A stretch of 64,000 nt of DNA from Bacteroidaceae bacterium. Its GTDB lineage: Bacteria; Bacteroidota; Bacteroidia; Bacteroidales; Bacteroidaceae. The notes beneath the pieces are model-generated. The model was not told where the DNA came from and ran no database searches. It was given only the letters and a program-made list of their open reading frames with translations. The translations under genes and the position numbers were made by a program. The DNA is taken from NCBI GenBank assembly GCA_017469685.1, contig JAFUFW010000009.1, positions 62,001-126,000 of the forward strand. The letters are read 5' to 3'. Positions 8,356 through 18,400 of the stretch are shown here, one piece after another; position 1 is the first letter of the stretch, and every line of letters begins with the position of its first letter.

Positions 8356-10347
8356 TCATAAGCTTTGGGACAAGCTATCGAGCAAGTCTATCGTCTTGTC
8401 GCCGAGCTGGCTCTTGCGCTCGATGTGCTCGAGGGTGGCTGTGACGAAGGGGTTGCTGTCGAAGTCGCCACGGACCTGCTCGAAGTCGCGCTCTACTGTG
8501 CGCGGGCTGCTACCGTCGAAGCCAAAGCCGGTGTGGGCTGAGAGCGAGAACTCCTTCTGCGCATCGGCATATAGCATGTGGTCGAGCTCTACGACGCTCT
8601 CACGCCAATGGCTGACGACGTGCTTGAGGTCGGCGAGGCTTACGGCACCGTCGGCGAGGCCATAGTAGTCGAGCATGGTCTGGTAGGCCCACGTCCATTC
8701 GTACCTATAATAATTAATGTGCAGTTCACGCAGTCGCCCGTCGAGCAGGTCAGTGCTATCGACGACGCCTGTCTCGACATCGTCGAGCAGGCGGTCGACG
8801 AGTTCTTTGGGAGCTATGAGACCGGCCAGGTCGAGCCAAGTGCCGCGCCCATCGGTGTAATGAGGCCTAAGCTCACGCAGGAGGCTCTCGGCCGAGGAGG
8901 TGTCGGTGCGCTCGAGGTGCGAGATAAGCGAGTTGCCGAGGAACTTCTCGATGGCGAGGCGGTATAGGTGCTGCCCGCGGACGAGGGAGCTGTTGGTGAT
9001 CTTGGCGCTTTGGTAGGCATAGACGTCAGACGTGGGTCCGCTCAAGCGCTCCAGCTCTTCGAGGCGGCGCAGACCGCGCACCATCTTGGCTATGGTATAG
9101 GGCGAAAGAAGGTTGAAGTTGACATGGTCGAGACGCCCTTCGGCGTAGCGGCGGTCGCGCTTAGGCCATTTCTGCGCATCGCGTATGGTCCCTACCGAGC
9201 GCAGGTTGACTGCCGGGGCAAGGTAGGTCTCGCCGTTCTTCTCTATGAGATAGGAGAAAGGCATATCGGAGGTGTCGGGGTGAGAGGTGTGGCGCCCCAT
9301 GACGAGCGAGAAGGCCCCGATGCGGGCAGGCCAGAGGATGTATGAGTCAGACGAGGTCTTGGCGCCGCGCTCCATCGCGCCCTGGTGTATGGGGCCGAGC
9401 TTGTACATGTGGTTGCTCTGATTGGAGCCCGAGCCGGCATTCATGAATGAAAAATGTCCGGCAATGAGCAGAGTCGACTTGTGGTGCGTCACGGTGAAAG
9501 GGCCTGCGAAGATGGCGCAGGCCTCGCCGTTCTCCTCCTGACAGTTGCAGAAGAAGAGGCTGTCGGAGGCCGAATAGCCATGGCCGAATGAGCAGGCCTG
9601 CCCTACGTAGACGCGGCTGAGCGTGGTGCAGTCCTCAATGCTGGAGCCGTCCTGTATGATGAAGTCGTCGGCGATGACGCCATAGCCCACGTGGATTGGA
9701 GCCTCGGCACGACTGTTGAGCGTTCCGTTCTTGAGGCGGCCAGCACCTTCTACCTTCGCGTGCGCGCCCACGTACGTATTTTTTATGTAGCCTGTATCTA
9801 CGATTGTGACGTGCTCGGCGATAGTGCCTCGCGTGCTGGTGCGCTCAGCCGTACGGCGAGCGGCAAACTCCTTGAGGCGTGCTATAAGTAGCGGCCGGTG
9901 ACGGTAGAAGGTTTCGATGTAGGCTTCGTGAGCCGTGAGACGGTCGTGGATAGTCACTTCGCGCCCCCCTGTCTCATTGAGCACTGCCACTTCTACGCCA
10001 TTGCCAAAGGCTGTGGGGCCGTCGCAGAGGATGATGTCTACATTCTCGATGAAGCAGTCGTCTGCTATGTCGTAGTTGGCGATATAGTTCTTGATATTCT
10101 CAATGCAGCAGTCGTTGCCTACACTGACGTTGTGGAGCGTGGCATGGAAGATGCCTGAGTGCTTATGTATGCCTCCCGGCATCTCGAAGCTCTTGCCAAA
10201 CCGCCCGATGCGGATATCGCCCGAAAAGCGCGTGGCACGGATATACTTCAGGCTGGAAGCGTCGGCTACACACACCCGCTGCCACTCATCGCACGAGCAG
10301 CCTTGCTGTTCTAATTGTCGTATTTCAGATTCAGTCAGTGTTCGCAT
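8356..10347 (-). CDS. DUF4954 family protein (predicted left-handed beta-helix)
   Basis: This 663-residue protein begins MRTLTESEIRQLEQQGC and matches the Bacteroidetes DUF4954 family as I know it. The middle (about 60-330) is full of short hydrophobic-turn units ('GVIADDFIIQDGSSIEDCT', 'RVYVGQACSFGHGYS') typical of hexapeptide/left-handed beta-helix folds found in sugar-nucleotide acyl- and uridylyltransferases. The C-terminal third is helical. There is no signal peptide, so it is cytoplasmic. Family members are annotated only as related to UDP-N-acetylglucosamine pyrophosphorylase; no nucleotidyltransferase signature is visible here, so the reaction is unknown. It is transcribed away from the methyltransferase-like gene; the two share the short divergent region around 10348-10458, which has a minus-strand TACTTTTG box at 10386-10379. 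Confidence 0.75.
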   Translation of the reverse strand: MRTLTESEIRQLEQQGCSCDEWQRVCVADASSLKYIRATRFSGDIRIGRFGKSFEMPGGIHKHSGIFHATLHNVSVGNDCCIENIKNYIANYDIADDCFIENVDIILCDGPTAFGNGVEVAVLNETGGREVTIHDRLTAHEAYIETFYRHRPLLIARLKEFAARRTAERTSTRGTIAEHVTIVDTGYIKNTYVGAHAKVEGAGRLKNGTLNSRAEAPIHVGYGVIADDFIIQDGSSIEDCTTLSRVYVGQACSFGHGYSASDSLFFCNCQEENGEACAIFAGPFTVTHHKSTLLIAGHFSFMNAGSGSNQSNHMYKLGPIHQGAMERGAKTSSDSYILWPARIGAFSLVMGRHTSHPDTSDMPFSYLIEKNGETYLAPAVNLRSVGTIRDAQKWPKRDRRYAEGRLDHVNFNLLSPYTIAKMVRGLRRLEELERLSGPTSDVYAYQSAKITNSSLVRGQHLYRLAIEKFLGNSLISHLERTDTSSAESLLRELRPHYTDGRGTWLDLAGLIAPKELVDRLLDDVETGVVDSTDLLDGRLRELHINYYRYEWTWAYQTMLDYYGLADGAVSLADLKHVVSHWRESVVELDHMLYADAQKEFSLSAHTGFGFDGSSPRTVERDFEQVRGDFDSNPFVTATLEHIERKSQLGDKTIDLLDSLSQSL

Positions 10348-10429
10348 AGAAGAATGAGTTTGTGCAATAAATTCTATGCAAAAGTAGCTATTTTCACCCG
10401 AAAAGGCGATGCGATTGACAAAATAATGC

Positions 10430-10437
10430 TAACTTTG
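10430..10437 (+). promoter_or_regulatory. Probable -7 box for the methyltransferase-like/adenosyltransferase pair
   Basis: TAACTTTG lies 21 bp upstream of the ATG at 10459 and fits the Bacteroidetes -7 consensus TAnnTTTG. No well-spaced -33 element is obvious. Confidence 0.45.
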
Positions 10438-10458
10438 CCCGCAAAACTGACAAATGTC

Positions 10459-11022
10459 ATGAAATTAGTCCGGAAACCTTGGGTGTGGCTGTCGCGCTTC
10501 CATTATCGGCGGGGCTATGGCGTTCATTCGCCTTTCGCCTATGCCTTCATCCGAGGCGTGTTGCTTGAGACGTGGCCATACTATGCCTACGACGAGCTGG
10601 AGCGCCGACATCCGTGGCTGGAGCGCAAGGTGCTCACCTACCCTGTGCGCTGCCGCCGGATGCTCTTCCGCGTAGCCAACGCAGTGCATCCAGCGACAAT
10701 GGCCATCCTCGGCGACAGGCCTTTGGAGCGCGACTACATGAGCGCCGGCGTAGCATCAGCCCGCAGGACAGACGATGCCAGCAGCGCCGGCCTGGTCTTC
10801 ATAGCACATGAACAGCTCAGCGAAGCGCCATCCTTGCTGCCGACCCTCCCCCACTCCGCCACACTCATCTGCGAAGGCATCTATGAGGACGACGAGGCTC
10901 GTGCCACATGGCAGGCCGTCATAAGCCACGCTCGCACGACCCTCACCTTCGACCTCTACACCTACGGCGTCGCCCTGCTCGACCGCCCTCTCAACCGCCA
11001 CAACTACAAAGTAAACTTCTAA
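10459..11022 (+). CDS. SAM-dependent methyltransferase-like protein
   Basis: I start this 187-residue protein at the ATG at 10459 (MKLVRKPWVWLSRFHYRRGY). The open frame extends further upstream, but that part overlaps the divergent DUF4954 gene and the promoter box. The N-terminal 'GYGVHSPFAYAFI' motif and the C-terminal 'TLTFDLYTYGVALLDR' strand are typical of a Bacteroidetes group of class I methyltransferase-fold proteins. It is shorter than the roughly 240 residues I expect, and I do not see a clear glycine-rich SAM loop, so it may be a shrunken or non-catalytic member. The cobalamin adenosyltransferase gene follows after 32 bp, suggesting one transcript. Confidence 0.55.
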   Translation: MKLVRKPWVWLSRFHYRRGYGVHSPFAYAFIRGVLLETWPYYAYDELERRHPWLERKVLTYPVRCRRMLFRVANAVHPATMAILGDRPLERDYMSAGVASARRTDDASSAGLVFIAHEQLSEAPSLLPTLPHSATLICEGIYEDDEARATWQAVISHARTTLTFDLYTYGVALLDRPLNRHNYKVNF

Positions 11023-11054
11023 TCCCTTTTCCCGAATTCCTAATCCCCTTCCCC

Positions 11055-11744
11055 ATGCCACTCTACACCCGAACCGGCGATGCCGGAATGACAAGCCTCG
11101 TAGGCGGACAACGAGTCCCGAAGACGCACGCGCGTCTGGAAGCATACGGCACCATCGACGAACTTAATTCCTTCATAGGACTGCTAATAGCTGAACTTGG
11201 AGCCCCCTCCCTACCTCCCCCCGTAGGGGAGGAGTCCATATCCTCAGGAGTAGGAAGTTCCACCTCGGAGGGATTCAGAGGGAAACAAGCGGAAACGCAA
11301 GCCTCTCCTACGAGGGGAGGTTTGGAGGGGGCCCCGGAGCCCATAGCCCTCCTCACCGACATCCAGAGTCTCCTCTTCTCAATAGGCTCTGTGCTGGCCA
11401 CCGACACCAGCGAACGCGACGTGCGGCCAGGGCGCTACGTCGAGGAAGAGGACGTGGCATTGCTCGAGCGCGCTATCGACGACGCCGAGGCCGGCCAGCC
11501 CGGCTGGCGCGGTTTTATCCTTCCGGGCGGCACGCGAGCTGCTTCGTTGGCCCACGTATGCCGCACCGTATGCCGCCGAGCCGAGCGCGCCATCTATCGT
11601 GTGGCGGCGGAGGCTACTGTCGACGAGACATTGCTGCGCTTTGTGAACCGCCTAAGCGACTATTTCTTTGCTCTTGCGAAGAAAATAAATCACTCAGCGG
11701 GTCAAGAAGAAAATATTTGGCGACCACGCGAAAAAAAATCGTAA
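11055..11744 (+). CDS. PduO-type cob(I)alamin adenosyltransferase with an in-frame repeat insertion
   Basis: The start at 11055 gives MPLYTRTGDAGMTSLVGG, the conserved ATP-binding N-terminus of PduO-type ATP:corrinoid adenosyltransferases. 'YGTIDELNSFIG' and the later 'GTRAASLAHVCRTVCRRAE' and 'RFVNRLSDYFFALA' motifs are family hallmarks. The enzyme converts cob(I)alamin to adenosylcobalamin in the cytoplasm. At 229 residues it is longer than the usual 180-190. The excess is a low-complexity Pro/Gly/Ser stretch at about residues 49-93, encoded by an inverted-repeat element (11202-11332) that sits in frame just before 'IALLTDIQSLLFSIG'. All family motifs flank the insertion, so the protein may still fold. 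It probably shares a transcript with the upstream methyltransferase-like gene. Confidence 0.88.
   Translation: MPLYTRTGDAGMTSLVGGQRVPKTHARLEAYGTIDELNSFIGLLIAELGAPSLPPPVGEESISSGVGSSTSEGFRGKQAETQASPTRGGLEGAPEPIALLTDIQSLLFSIGSVLATDTSERDVRPGRYVEEEDVALLERAIDDAEAGQPGWRGFILPGGTRAASLAHVCRTVCRRAERAIYRVAAEATVDETLLRFVNRLSDYFFALAKKINHSAGQEENIWRPREKKS
11202..11332. repeat. MITE-like inverted-repeat element inside the adenosyltransferase gene
   Basis: A 31-bp left arm (11202-11232, starting GCCCCCTCCCTACCTCCCC) is matched by an inverted right arm (11302-11332) with only a few differences. About 69 bp lie between the arms. The whole is read through as codons for Pro/Gly-rich sequence. Single arms of the same motif occur at 26991-27010 and 53751-53781. 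Confidence 0.75.
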
Positions 11745-11867
11745 GAAAAGAGTGCTAATTCATAATAATGTCATATCTTCGCGCCCGATTTCGAAGAGTA
11801 GACGTTAAACCTTATCGGAGATGCCGACTCTAAAACCGTAAGCGTTAAACATTAAAAGAATCAGAAT

Positions 11868-12089
11868 ATGTACTGGACACTTGAATTAGCATCAAAACTT
11901 GAGGACGCCCCCTGGCCCGCGACCAAGGAAGAGCTTATCGACTATGCCGTGCGCAGCGGAGCACCACTGGAGGTGATTGAAAACCTTCAGGAGATAGAGG
12001 ACGAGGGCGACATCTACGAAACCATCGAGGACGTTTGGCCCGACTACCCCACAAAAGAAGACGTCCTCTTCAATGATGATGAGTATTAA
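11868..12089 (+). CDS. DUF2795 family small protein
   Basis: This 73-residue acidic protein starts MYWTLELASKLEDAPWPATK and continues with 'LIDYAVRSGAPLEVIENLQE' and 'WPDYPTKEDVLFNDDEY'. I recognise the DUF2795 family, conserved in Bacteroidetes and some other phyla, with no assigned reaction. It is cytoplasmic, with no membrane segment. It is monocistronic: an upstream gap of 123 bp and an intrinsic terminator directly after the stop. Confidence 0.82.
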   Translation: MYWTLELASKLEDAPWPATKEELIDYAVRSGAPLEVIENLQEIEDEGDIYETIEDVWPDYPTKEDVLFNDDEY

Positions 12090-12095
12090 AGAGAC

Positions 12096-12132
12096 AAAGC
12101 GATGATGCAGCCGCATCATCGCTTTTCTTTTT
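12096..12132 (+). terminator. Intrinsic terminator of the DUF2795 gene
   Basis: AAAGCGATGATGC (12096-12108) pairs perfectly with GCATCATCGCTTT (12113-12125) around a 4-base loop. TTCTTTTTT follows, giving a U tract. Confidence 0.85.
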
Positions 12133-12193
12133 TATTGGAGTTTCGGAAACTAAGCCATATAAAGGCGTTATGAATATTTGCCGAGGAAGAGTA

Positions 12194-12259
12194 AAACCTC
12201 AAAAGCCAGAGTAATAGTCCTCAAGGGTTTTGGCAATAACCATCAAGATGATCTTATGC
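12194..12259. repeat. 22-bp-period repeat array, degenerate copy (3 units)
   Basis: Units begin at 12194, 12216 and 12238, keeping the 22-bp step. They are decayed: AAACCTCAAAAGCC, AGTCCTCAAGGGTTTTGGC and AACCATCAAGATGATC. The array lies between convergent genes (DUF2795 and rlpA), just after the DUF2795 terminator. Confidence 0.55.
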
Positions 12260-12285
12260 CCCCTTTGCTACTTAGGTCCCTGATG

Positions 12286-12915
12286 TCAGCGCTTGCGTTT
12301 CTTTGCGCTCGGCTCTATCTTCGTTTCTGCATGGCTGCGCTCTACGCTGGCGCGTATCGTAGTGTCGGCCTGCACGGCAGTTTTGAGAGTGTCGATTCGA
12401 ACGGCCACCTGCGTTCGCGAGAGGCGGTGTTTCGAGAGGTAGATACTATCCTCCTGCCAGTAGGGGGCGAGGTCCTCTTCATCGTCGCTGAAGCCTAAGT
12501 TAAGCACGGGTTTCTCGCGCTGCGGCTCCATGATGAACGGAACGTGGCCAGGGGAGAATGGCGTGATCTCGACCGGGCGCCATCCATAGTGGATAATGTC
12601 GAGCTGGCGGGCTGCGGCGCGCGAGAGGTCGATGACGAACTTGCGCGAGTAGGGGCCACGGTCGGTAACCCTGACAACGACTTCGCGCCCATTGGTGATG
12701 TTACGCACCTTCAGCCACGTGCCCAGCGGGTAGTGGAGATGTGCGCAGGTCATGCTGTCGCGGTGGTATTTCTGCCCGTTGCTCATCGTGCGCCCGTGGA
12801 AGTAGTCGGCGTAGTATGAAGCATTGCCTCTCTGAGGCCGAAGACGCTGTGCAGAAGCAGGCATCGTCGCCATCGCGGAGACGGCTATGAGGGCTATGAT
12901 ATTTCGGACATTCAT
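12286..12915 (-). CDS. rlpA: RlpA-like septal/rare lipoprotein A protein
   Basis: This 209-residue protein has a signal peptide (cleavage near PASAQR) and then a double-psi beta-barrel: 'GNASYYADYFHGRTMSNG', 'YPLGTWLKVRNITNGREVVV', 'VTDRGPYSRKFVIDLSRAAA'. The sequence 'FHGRTMSNGQKY' and the Asp of 'VTDRGPY' match the RlpA/Barwin active-site region. In other bacteria RlpA cleaves naked peptidoglycan at the septum. No lipobox cysteine is seen after the signal, and there is no SPOR domain; the tail beyond about residue 125 is charged and low in complexity. It is transcribed away from the polysaccharide co-polymerase gene. Confidence 0.85.
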   Translation of the reverse strand: MNVRNIIALIAVSAMATMPASAQRLRPQRGNASYYADYFHGRTMSNGQKYHRDSMTCAHLHYPLGTWLKVRNITNGREVVVRVTDRGPYSRKFVIDLSRAAARQLDIIHYGWRPVEITPFSPGHVPFIMEPQREKPVLNLGFSDDEEDLAPYWQEDSIYLSKHRLSRTQVAVRIDTLKTAVQADTTIRASVERSHAETKIEPSAKKRKR

Positions 12916-13012
12916 AGGCTTGTCGTTAAGGTTTTGCGGCGCAAGTTAATGATTTTAAGCCTGCCAGCCAAGAATTTTCGCTTTTTTGTGCCATTCATTG
13001 AACTAAAATATG

Positions 13013-13020
13013 TAACTTTG
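13013..13020 (+). promoter_or_regulatory. Probable -7 box of the Wzz/BY-kinase gene
   Basis: TAACTTTG lies 28 bp before the ATG at 13049. A TTTG at 12985-12988 is 24 bp upstream, slightly more than the standard spacing. Confidence 0.45.
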
Positions 13021-13048
13021 CGCGCAAAATATTAATCTTTTCACTCTT

Positions 13049-15412
13049 ATGGAATTACAACACAACAATGAAATACACGAGGCAGAGGATATGCTGTCAC
13101 TGCGCGATATTGTGGACATCTTCACCTCCCACTGGAAATGGTTCGTGGCATCGGTGCTCCTGTGCCTGGCACTCGGGCGAGTATATCTTGCCATGCAGCC
13201 TCGCATCTACAAGCGCTCGGCCGTGATGCTCGTTAAGGACGACGGCACGTCGGGCAGCCGCGGCCGCGGAGGCACCGACGCCCTCATGCAGCTCAACGGC
13301 GTCATGATGGGCTCGAGCGTCAAGAACGAGGTCTATATCATACAGAGCCATCAGATCATGAAAGAGGTGGTGCGCCAGCTGCACCTCGACGTCACCTACA
13401 GCTACAAGCAGCGCCTACGCTGGCTTAACCTCTACGACGTGAAGCCCTTCACCGTGCAGTTCGACAGCGTAGAGACGGAGCATCCCTTCCGCTTCACGGC
13501 CAAGGTGGCAGGAGACAAGGTGCACGTCTACGACGTCGTCACGTCGGCCGGCGAGCAGAGCTTCGACAAATACGTCCCTCTGAACACGAAAGTGAAGACA
13601 CCTTTCGGGCCTGCCACCTTCGTGCCCGACGAGCGCTACATAAAACAGTTCGACGGCAAGGAAATCTTTGTCTCGCGCCGCACCGTAGAGGCTGCAGCCT
13701 ATGCCTACGGCAGCCGCCTCAGCGCTTCCGAAGTAGACAAGGAGAGCACACTCGTAGGCCTGACCTTCACCGACCATAACATACGCCGCGCCGAGGACAT
13801 CCTCAACGCCGTGCTCGAGGCCTACAAGCGCAACATCATCATCGACAAGAACCTCATAGCCAAGAGCACGGCAGAGTTCATCGACGAGCGCATACAGATT
13901 ATCGCCAAGGACCTCAGCCGCGTAGAGGGCGAGCTCGCCACCTACAAGCAAGCGAACCGCCTCACCAGCCTCAAGGAGGATGCCAACGCCTTCCTGCAGC
14001 AGAGCGCCGCCGCACGCCAGCGCAGCATTCAGCTCGAGTCGCAGGTGGGCGTAGTGCAGTTCCTGCTCGAGGATCTCCGCAGCAATGCTCAGGGCAACCG
14101 CCTCATCCCCTCGCTGGGCGGGCTCACCGACGCCGGCATACAGAGCCAGATCTCTAAGTACAACGAAGCAATGCTCGAGCGCAACCGCCTCTTCGAGGGT
14201 GCCGGCGAGAACCACAAAAGAGTGCAGCAGCTCGAGGAAGCCCTCAGCCAGATGCGCTCCGCCATCATAGCATCCACGGGAGCCTACCTGAGCTCGCTCA
14301 ACGTGCAGCTCGGGCGCGCCAAGCAGGAAGAAGCCGGCCTGAGCTACAACCTTTCGGCCGTGCCGCAGAAAGAGAAGGACATCATCGACATCTCTCGCCA
14401 GCAGAACATCAAAGAGACGCTCTACACTTACCTGCTCAACAAGCGCGAAGAGACAGCCCTGCAGCTGGCCATCACCGAGGCAAACATACGCGTCATAGAG
14501 TCGCCCTTCGGTTCCAATGCGCCCATCTCGCCACGCTCGAAGGTCATCCTGCTGGTGGCCCTGCTCATAGGCATCCTGCTGCCCTTCGCCTTCTTCTATG
14601 TCCGCGACCTGCTTAACATGACCGTGCGCGGCCGCAAGGACATCGAGAATTTCACCACAATACCCATCGTAGGCGAAGTGCCCCATCACAAGGACGGCGG
14701 CGACGACAGCGAAATCGTCGTGGGCGACCAAAAGACCGACTCCGTCAACGAAGCCTTCCGCGTGGCACGCTTCAACCTCGGCTTCATAAACAAGGACTCG
14801 CAGGTGCTCATGTTCACCTCCACCATGGCCGGAGAAGGCAAGACCTTCATCTCGCGCAACTTTGCCGTGACGCTCGCCCTCTCGGGCAAAAAAGTCGTTC
14901 TCGTCGACGCAGACATCCGCAAGCGCACCCAGAGCCGCCTCTCCGGCAATCGCCACAGCCACGGACTGACGTCCTATCTGCAGGGAGGCGTGACAGATCT
15001 CGACCAGCTGATAGTGAAAGACACTACTAATGCCAATGTCGACCTCCTGCCAGCAGGCGCCACACCGCCCAACCCTTCCGAGCTTCTGCTGAGCGAGCGC
15101 CTTGAGCAACTTATAGAAGAGCTGAAGCAGCGCTACGACTATGTCGTCATCGACAGCGTGCCCGCACAAGCCGTGGCCGATGCGGGCATCGTCAACCGCG
15201 TGGCCGACACTACCATCTACGTCGTGCGCGAAGGCAAAGTCGACCGCCGCTTCCTGCCCGAACTCGAGCGATTCTACAAGGAGAAGAAGTTCAAGCACCT
15301 CTGCATCCTGCTCAACGACGCGCACATCAACAAGAAACAGTACGGCTACGGCTACGGCAACTATAGCTATGGCTACGGCAACGAGCCTGGAAAGAAAAAG
15401 AATAAGTCGTAA
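13049..15412 (+). CDS. Polysaccharide co-polymerase / BY-family tyrosine kinase (Wzz-Wzc fusion)
   Basis: This 787-residue inner-membrane protein has a Wzz domain. TM1 is near residues 28-50 ('WKWFVASVLLCLALG'); a long periplasmic coiled-coil/GNVR part follows; TM2 is near 497-518 ('VILLVALLIGILLPFAFFYV'). A cytoplasmic kinase domain follows with Walker A 'TMAGEGKTF' (about 590), Walker A' 'VVLVDADIRK' and Walker B 'YDYVVIDSVPA'. The tail has a tyrosine cluster (YGYGYGNYSYGYG), the usual autophosphorylation site of bacterial tyrosine kinases. Such proteins set chain length in Wzy-dependent capsule or exopolysaccharide export. No Wza, Wzy or initiating glycosyltransferase lies next to it. The glycan genes start 5 kb away, beyond the GH2 gene, which follows after 56 bp on the same strand. 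Confidence 0.92.
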   Translation: MELQHNNEIHEAEDMLSLRDIVDIFTSHWKWFVASVLLCLALGRVYLAMQPRIYKRSAVMLVKDDGTSGSRGRGGTDALMQLNGVMMGSSVKNEVYIIQSHQIMKEVVRQLHLDVTYSYKQRLRWLNLYDVKPFTVQFDSVETEHPFRFTAKVAGDKVHVYDVVTSAGEQSFDKYVPLNTKVKTPFGPATFVPDERYIKQFDGKEIFVSRRTVEAAAYAYGSRLSASEVDKESTLVGLTFTDHNIRRAEDILNAVLEAYKRNIIIDKNLIAKSTAEFIDERIQIIAKDLSRVEGELATYKQANRLTSLKEDANAFLQQSAAARQRSIQLESQVGVVQFLLEDLRSNAQGNRLIPSLGGLTDAGIQSQISKYNEAMLERNRLFEGAGENHKRVQQLEEALSQMRSAIIASTGAYLSSLNVQLGRAKQEEAGLSYNLSAVPQKEKDIIDISRQQNIKETLYTYLLNKREETALQLAITEANIRVIESPFGSNAPISPRSKVILLVALLIGILLPFAFFYVRDLLNMTVRGRKDIENFTTIPIVGEVPHHKDGGDDSEIVVGDQKTDSVNEAFRVARFNLGFINKDSQVLMFTSTMAGEGKTFISRNFAVTLALSGKKVVLVDADIRKRTQSRLSGNRHSHGLTSYLQGGVTDLDQLIVKDTTNANVDLLPAGATPPNPSELLLSERLEQLIEELKQRYDYVVIDSVPAQAVADAGIVNRVADTTIYVVREGKVDRRFLPELERFYKEKKFKHLCILLNDAHINKKQYGYGYGNYSYGYGNEPGKKKNKS

Positions 15413-15468
15413 GCGCCGCAGCACACACGACTAACAGAAAAACTTTAAAACCAACTTACCCCTTTGCT

Positions 15469-18400
15469 ATGAAACATATTGCCATCGCACTCGCGTTCTG
15501 TGCTGCCATTGCAGCTCACGCCGCCGACAACAGGGCAGAAGGCCAAGCCTCTGCCTCTGGCCTTGACGCCCCCGACCTCGAAGGCTTTGCTTACTCCGAA
15601 CGGCCTGCTGCCCCCAAGGGCGATGAGTGGCAGTCGCCCGAAGCGCTCGCCCTGAACAAAGAGCAGCCCCGCGCTTGGGGCTTCCACTTCCCCACAGAGG
15701 AGGCTGCCCGCGGCGTCCTGCCCGAGCGTGGCGCCTTCTGGCAGAGCCTCGACGGCACGTGGAAGTTCCATTGGGCTAAACAACCCAGCGAACGAGCCAA
15801 GGGCTTCGAGGCTCCGACATTCGACACCAGCGCTTGGGACGACATTGAGGTGCCGGGGTGCTGGAATGTGCAGGGGATTGAGCAGGGGAATCTGAAGTAT
15901 GGAAAGCCTATCTACGTCAACCAGAAAGTCATCTTCGAGCATCAGGTTGCCGTGGACGACTGGCGCGGAGGCGTCATGCGCAAGCCCCGCAACCCACAGT
16001 GGACCGTCAATGAATACCCCAACGAGGTGGGCTCCTACCGCCGCACCTTTACCATCCCGGCCGAATGGGATGGCCGCATCGTCTATATCAACTTCGACGG
16101 CGTCGACTCTTTCTTCTACCTCTGGGTCAACGGCCACTACGTAGGCTTCTCTAAGAACTCGCGCAACACAGCCTCGTTCGACATCACACCTTATCTGAAC
16201 ACTAAGGGCGAGAACGTCGTTGCCGTGGAGGTCTACCGCAACAGCGACGGCAGCTTCCTCGAGGCACAAGACATGTTCCGCCTGCCCGGCATCTTCCGAA
16301 GCACCTATCTCACCAGCGTGCCCGAGGTGGAACTTAGCGACCTGATTGTACGCACCACTGAGCTGAGCGGCGATTGTAACATGGAAGAGACTGATGCTGC
16401 CATCTGCGTAGAGGCTGAGATCCGCAATCATAGCCTCAAGGCAAAGACGCAGCCCAAGGGGCTCTCAGTGGAGTACAAGACTTACCCTCTGAAACTCTAT
16501 ACCGACGAGTTGGAGGCTGCAGCCCTTAACTTAGATGCCGAGCGTGTCGTAGGTAATCCGGCGGCGCAGGCAGTTCAAACCATACAACTGACGGGCGGAA
16601 GCTCACGGGCTTACTCCACAGCAGTGCTTGCCTACCATGGCGCTCAGACTTGGAGCGCCGAGACGCCCTACCGCTACGTCCTCACTGCCACGCTGAAAGA
16701 TGCCAAAGGCCGAGTCCTCGATGCCCGCAGTACCTACTTCGGCATACGCACCGTAGAAATCCGCGACACGAAGGCAGAGGACGATGAGTTCGGCAAGGCA
16801 GGCCGCTACTTCTATGTCAACAACATGCCCGTGAAGCTCAAAGGCGTCAACCGCCACGAGACCAACCCCTGGCGCGGCCATGCCATCACGCACGAGCAGA
16901 TGGAGGAAGAAATCTTCCTGATGAAGATGGGCAACATAAACCACGTGCGCAACTCCCACTACTCCAACGACCCACACTGGTACTACCTCTGCGACAAGTA
17001 CGGCATCTACCTTGAGGACGAAGCCAACATCGAGAGCCACGAATACTACTACGGCGACGCCTCGCTCTCACATCCCATCGAATGGCGGCCGGCACACATC
17101 GCGCGTAATATGGAATTAGTACGCGCGCACGTGAATGCACCCTCCATCGTCATCTGGAGCCTTGGCAACGAGGCCGGCCCCGGCGACAACTTCAAAGCCG
17201 CCTACGCCGCCATCAAGCAGTTCGACACCTCGCGCCCGGTGCAGTACGAGCGCAACAATGCCATCGTCGACATGGGTTCCAACCAGTACCCGTCAGTAGG
17301 CTGGGTGCAGTTTGCAGCCAGCGGCGGCAATGGTCCCAAGTATCCCTTCCACATCAGCGAGTATGCCCACTCCATGGGTAATGCCGGTGGCAACCTCGTA
17401 GACATCTGGGAGGCTATCGAGTCGAGCAACTTCATCTGCGGCGGCGCCATCTGGGACTGGGTGGATCAGGCGATTGTGGCCGAAGGCCGTATGAATTACG
17501 GCGGCGACTTCGGCGACCTGCCCAACGACGGTATGTTCTGCATGAACGGCGTCATGCTGCCCGACCTTACGCCTAAGCCCGAGTACTTCGACGTGAAGCA
17601 CGTCTACCAGAACGTGGGCGTGAAGCTGGATAGCATCTGGACGATGAAACTGCCCAACCGCGAGGTGAAGATGGTGCGGATGCTCGTCACCAACAAGAAC
17701 TATTTCACTCCCCTTGACTACGTCGACATCAGTGTCGTAGTAGAGCGCGACGGCTTCGACGCTGGTCGCAGCACAATACCTCATGACCCGCAGCACGGCA
17801 TGAAGCCCATCGAGCCCCGCAAGACCGAGCCCATCGTCCTGCCTCTGCATATTGCCGACGAAGATGCTGACGGCCATTGCTATGACCTGCGCGTGGAGTT
17901 CCTCCTCCGCCACGATATGCCTTGGGCGAACAAAGGCTACGTGCAGATGAGCGAGCAGTTGCACCTCTGGGGCGCTGGCGACGCTAAGCCCATCTTCACG
18001 CCCGAGAAGGGGCAGCCGAGACTCGCTGTCAACCAGAGCAAGGACGAGAACCGCACCATCATCCGCCCGAAGTCTGTCAAGGAAGGCGCAACGCCCTTCG
18101 TCGTCACCTTCGACGATGCCCGTGGCACCATCCATTTCTACGGCACGGGCGGCGAAGCCTGCGACGATGCCGACATGGTGACGCTCATTGAACCTGGCTG
18201 CGGCCCTGTCCTCAACGCCCTGCGCGCTCCGGTCGACAACGACAACTGGTTCTATCAGTCGTGGTATCAGAACGGCCTGCACAACCTGCAGCACAAAGCC
18301 CTCAGCCGCGACGTCTACACCCGCAAGGACGGCGCCGTAGTGCTTAACTACGTAGTTGAGAGCCGTGGCACGAAAGGCCAGATACACGGAGGCAGCAGCG

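Noticed and set aside
13415..15424. Minus-strand frame of 669 residues opposite the Wzz/BY-kinase gene
   Set aside because: Antisense shadow of a strongly supported gene; no domain visible. The same reasoning removes the antisense frames at 17293-18693, 33510-34889, 49661-50560, 51177-52091 and 54587-56092.
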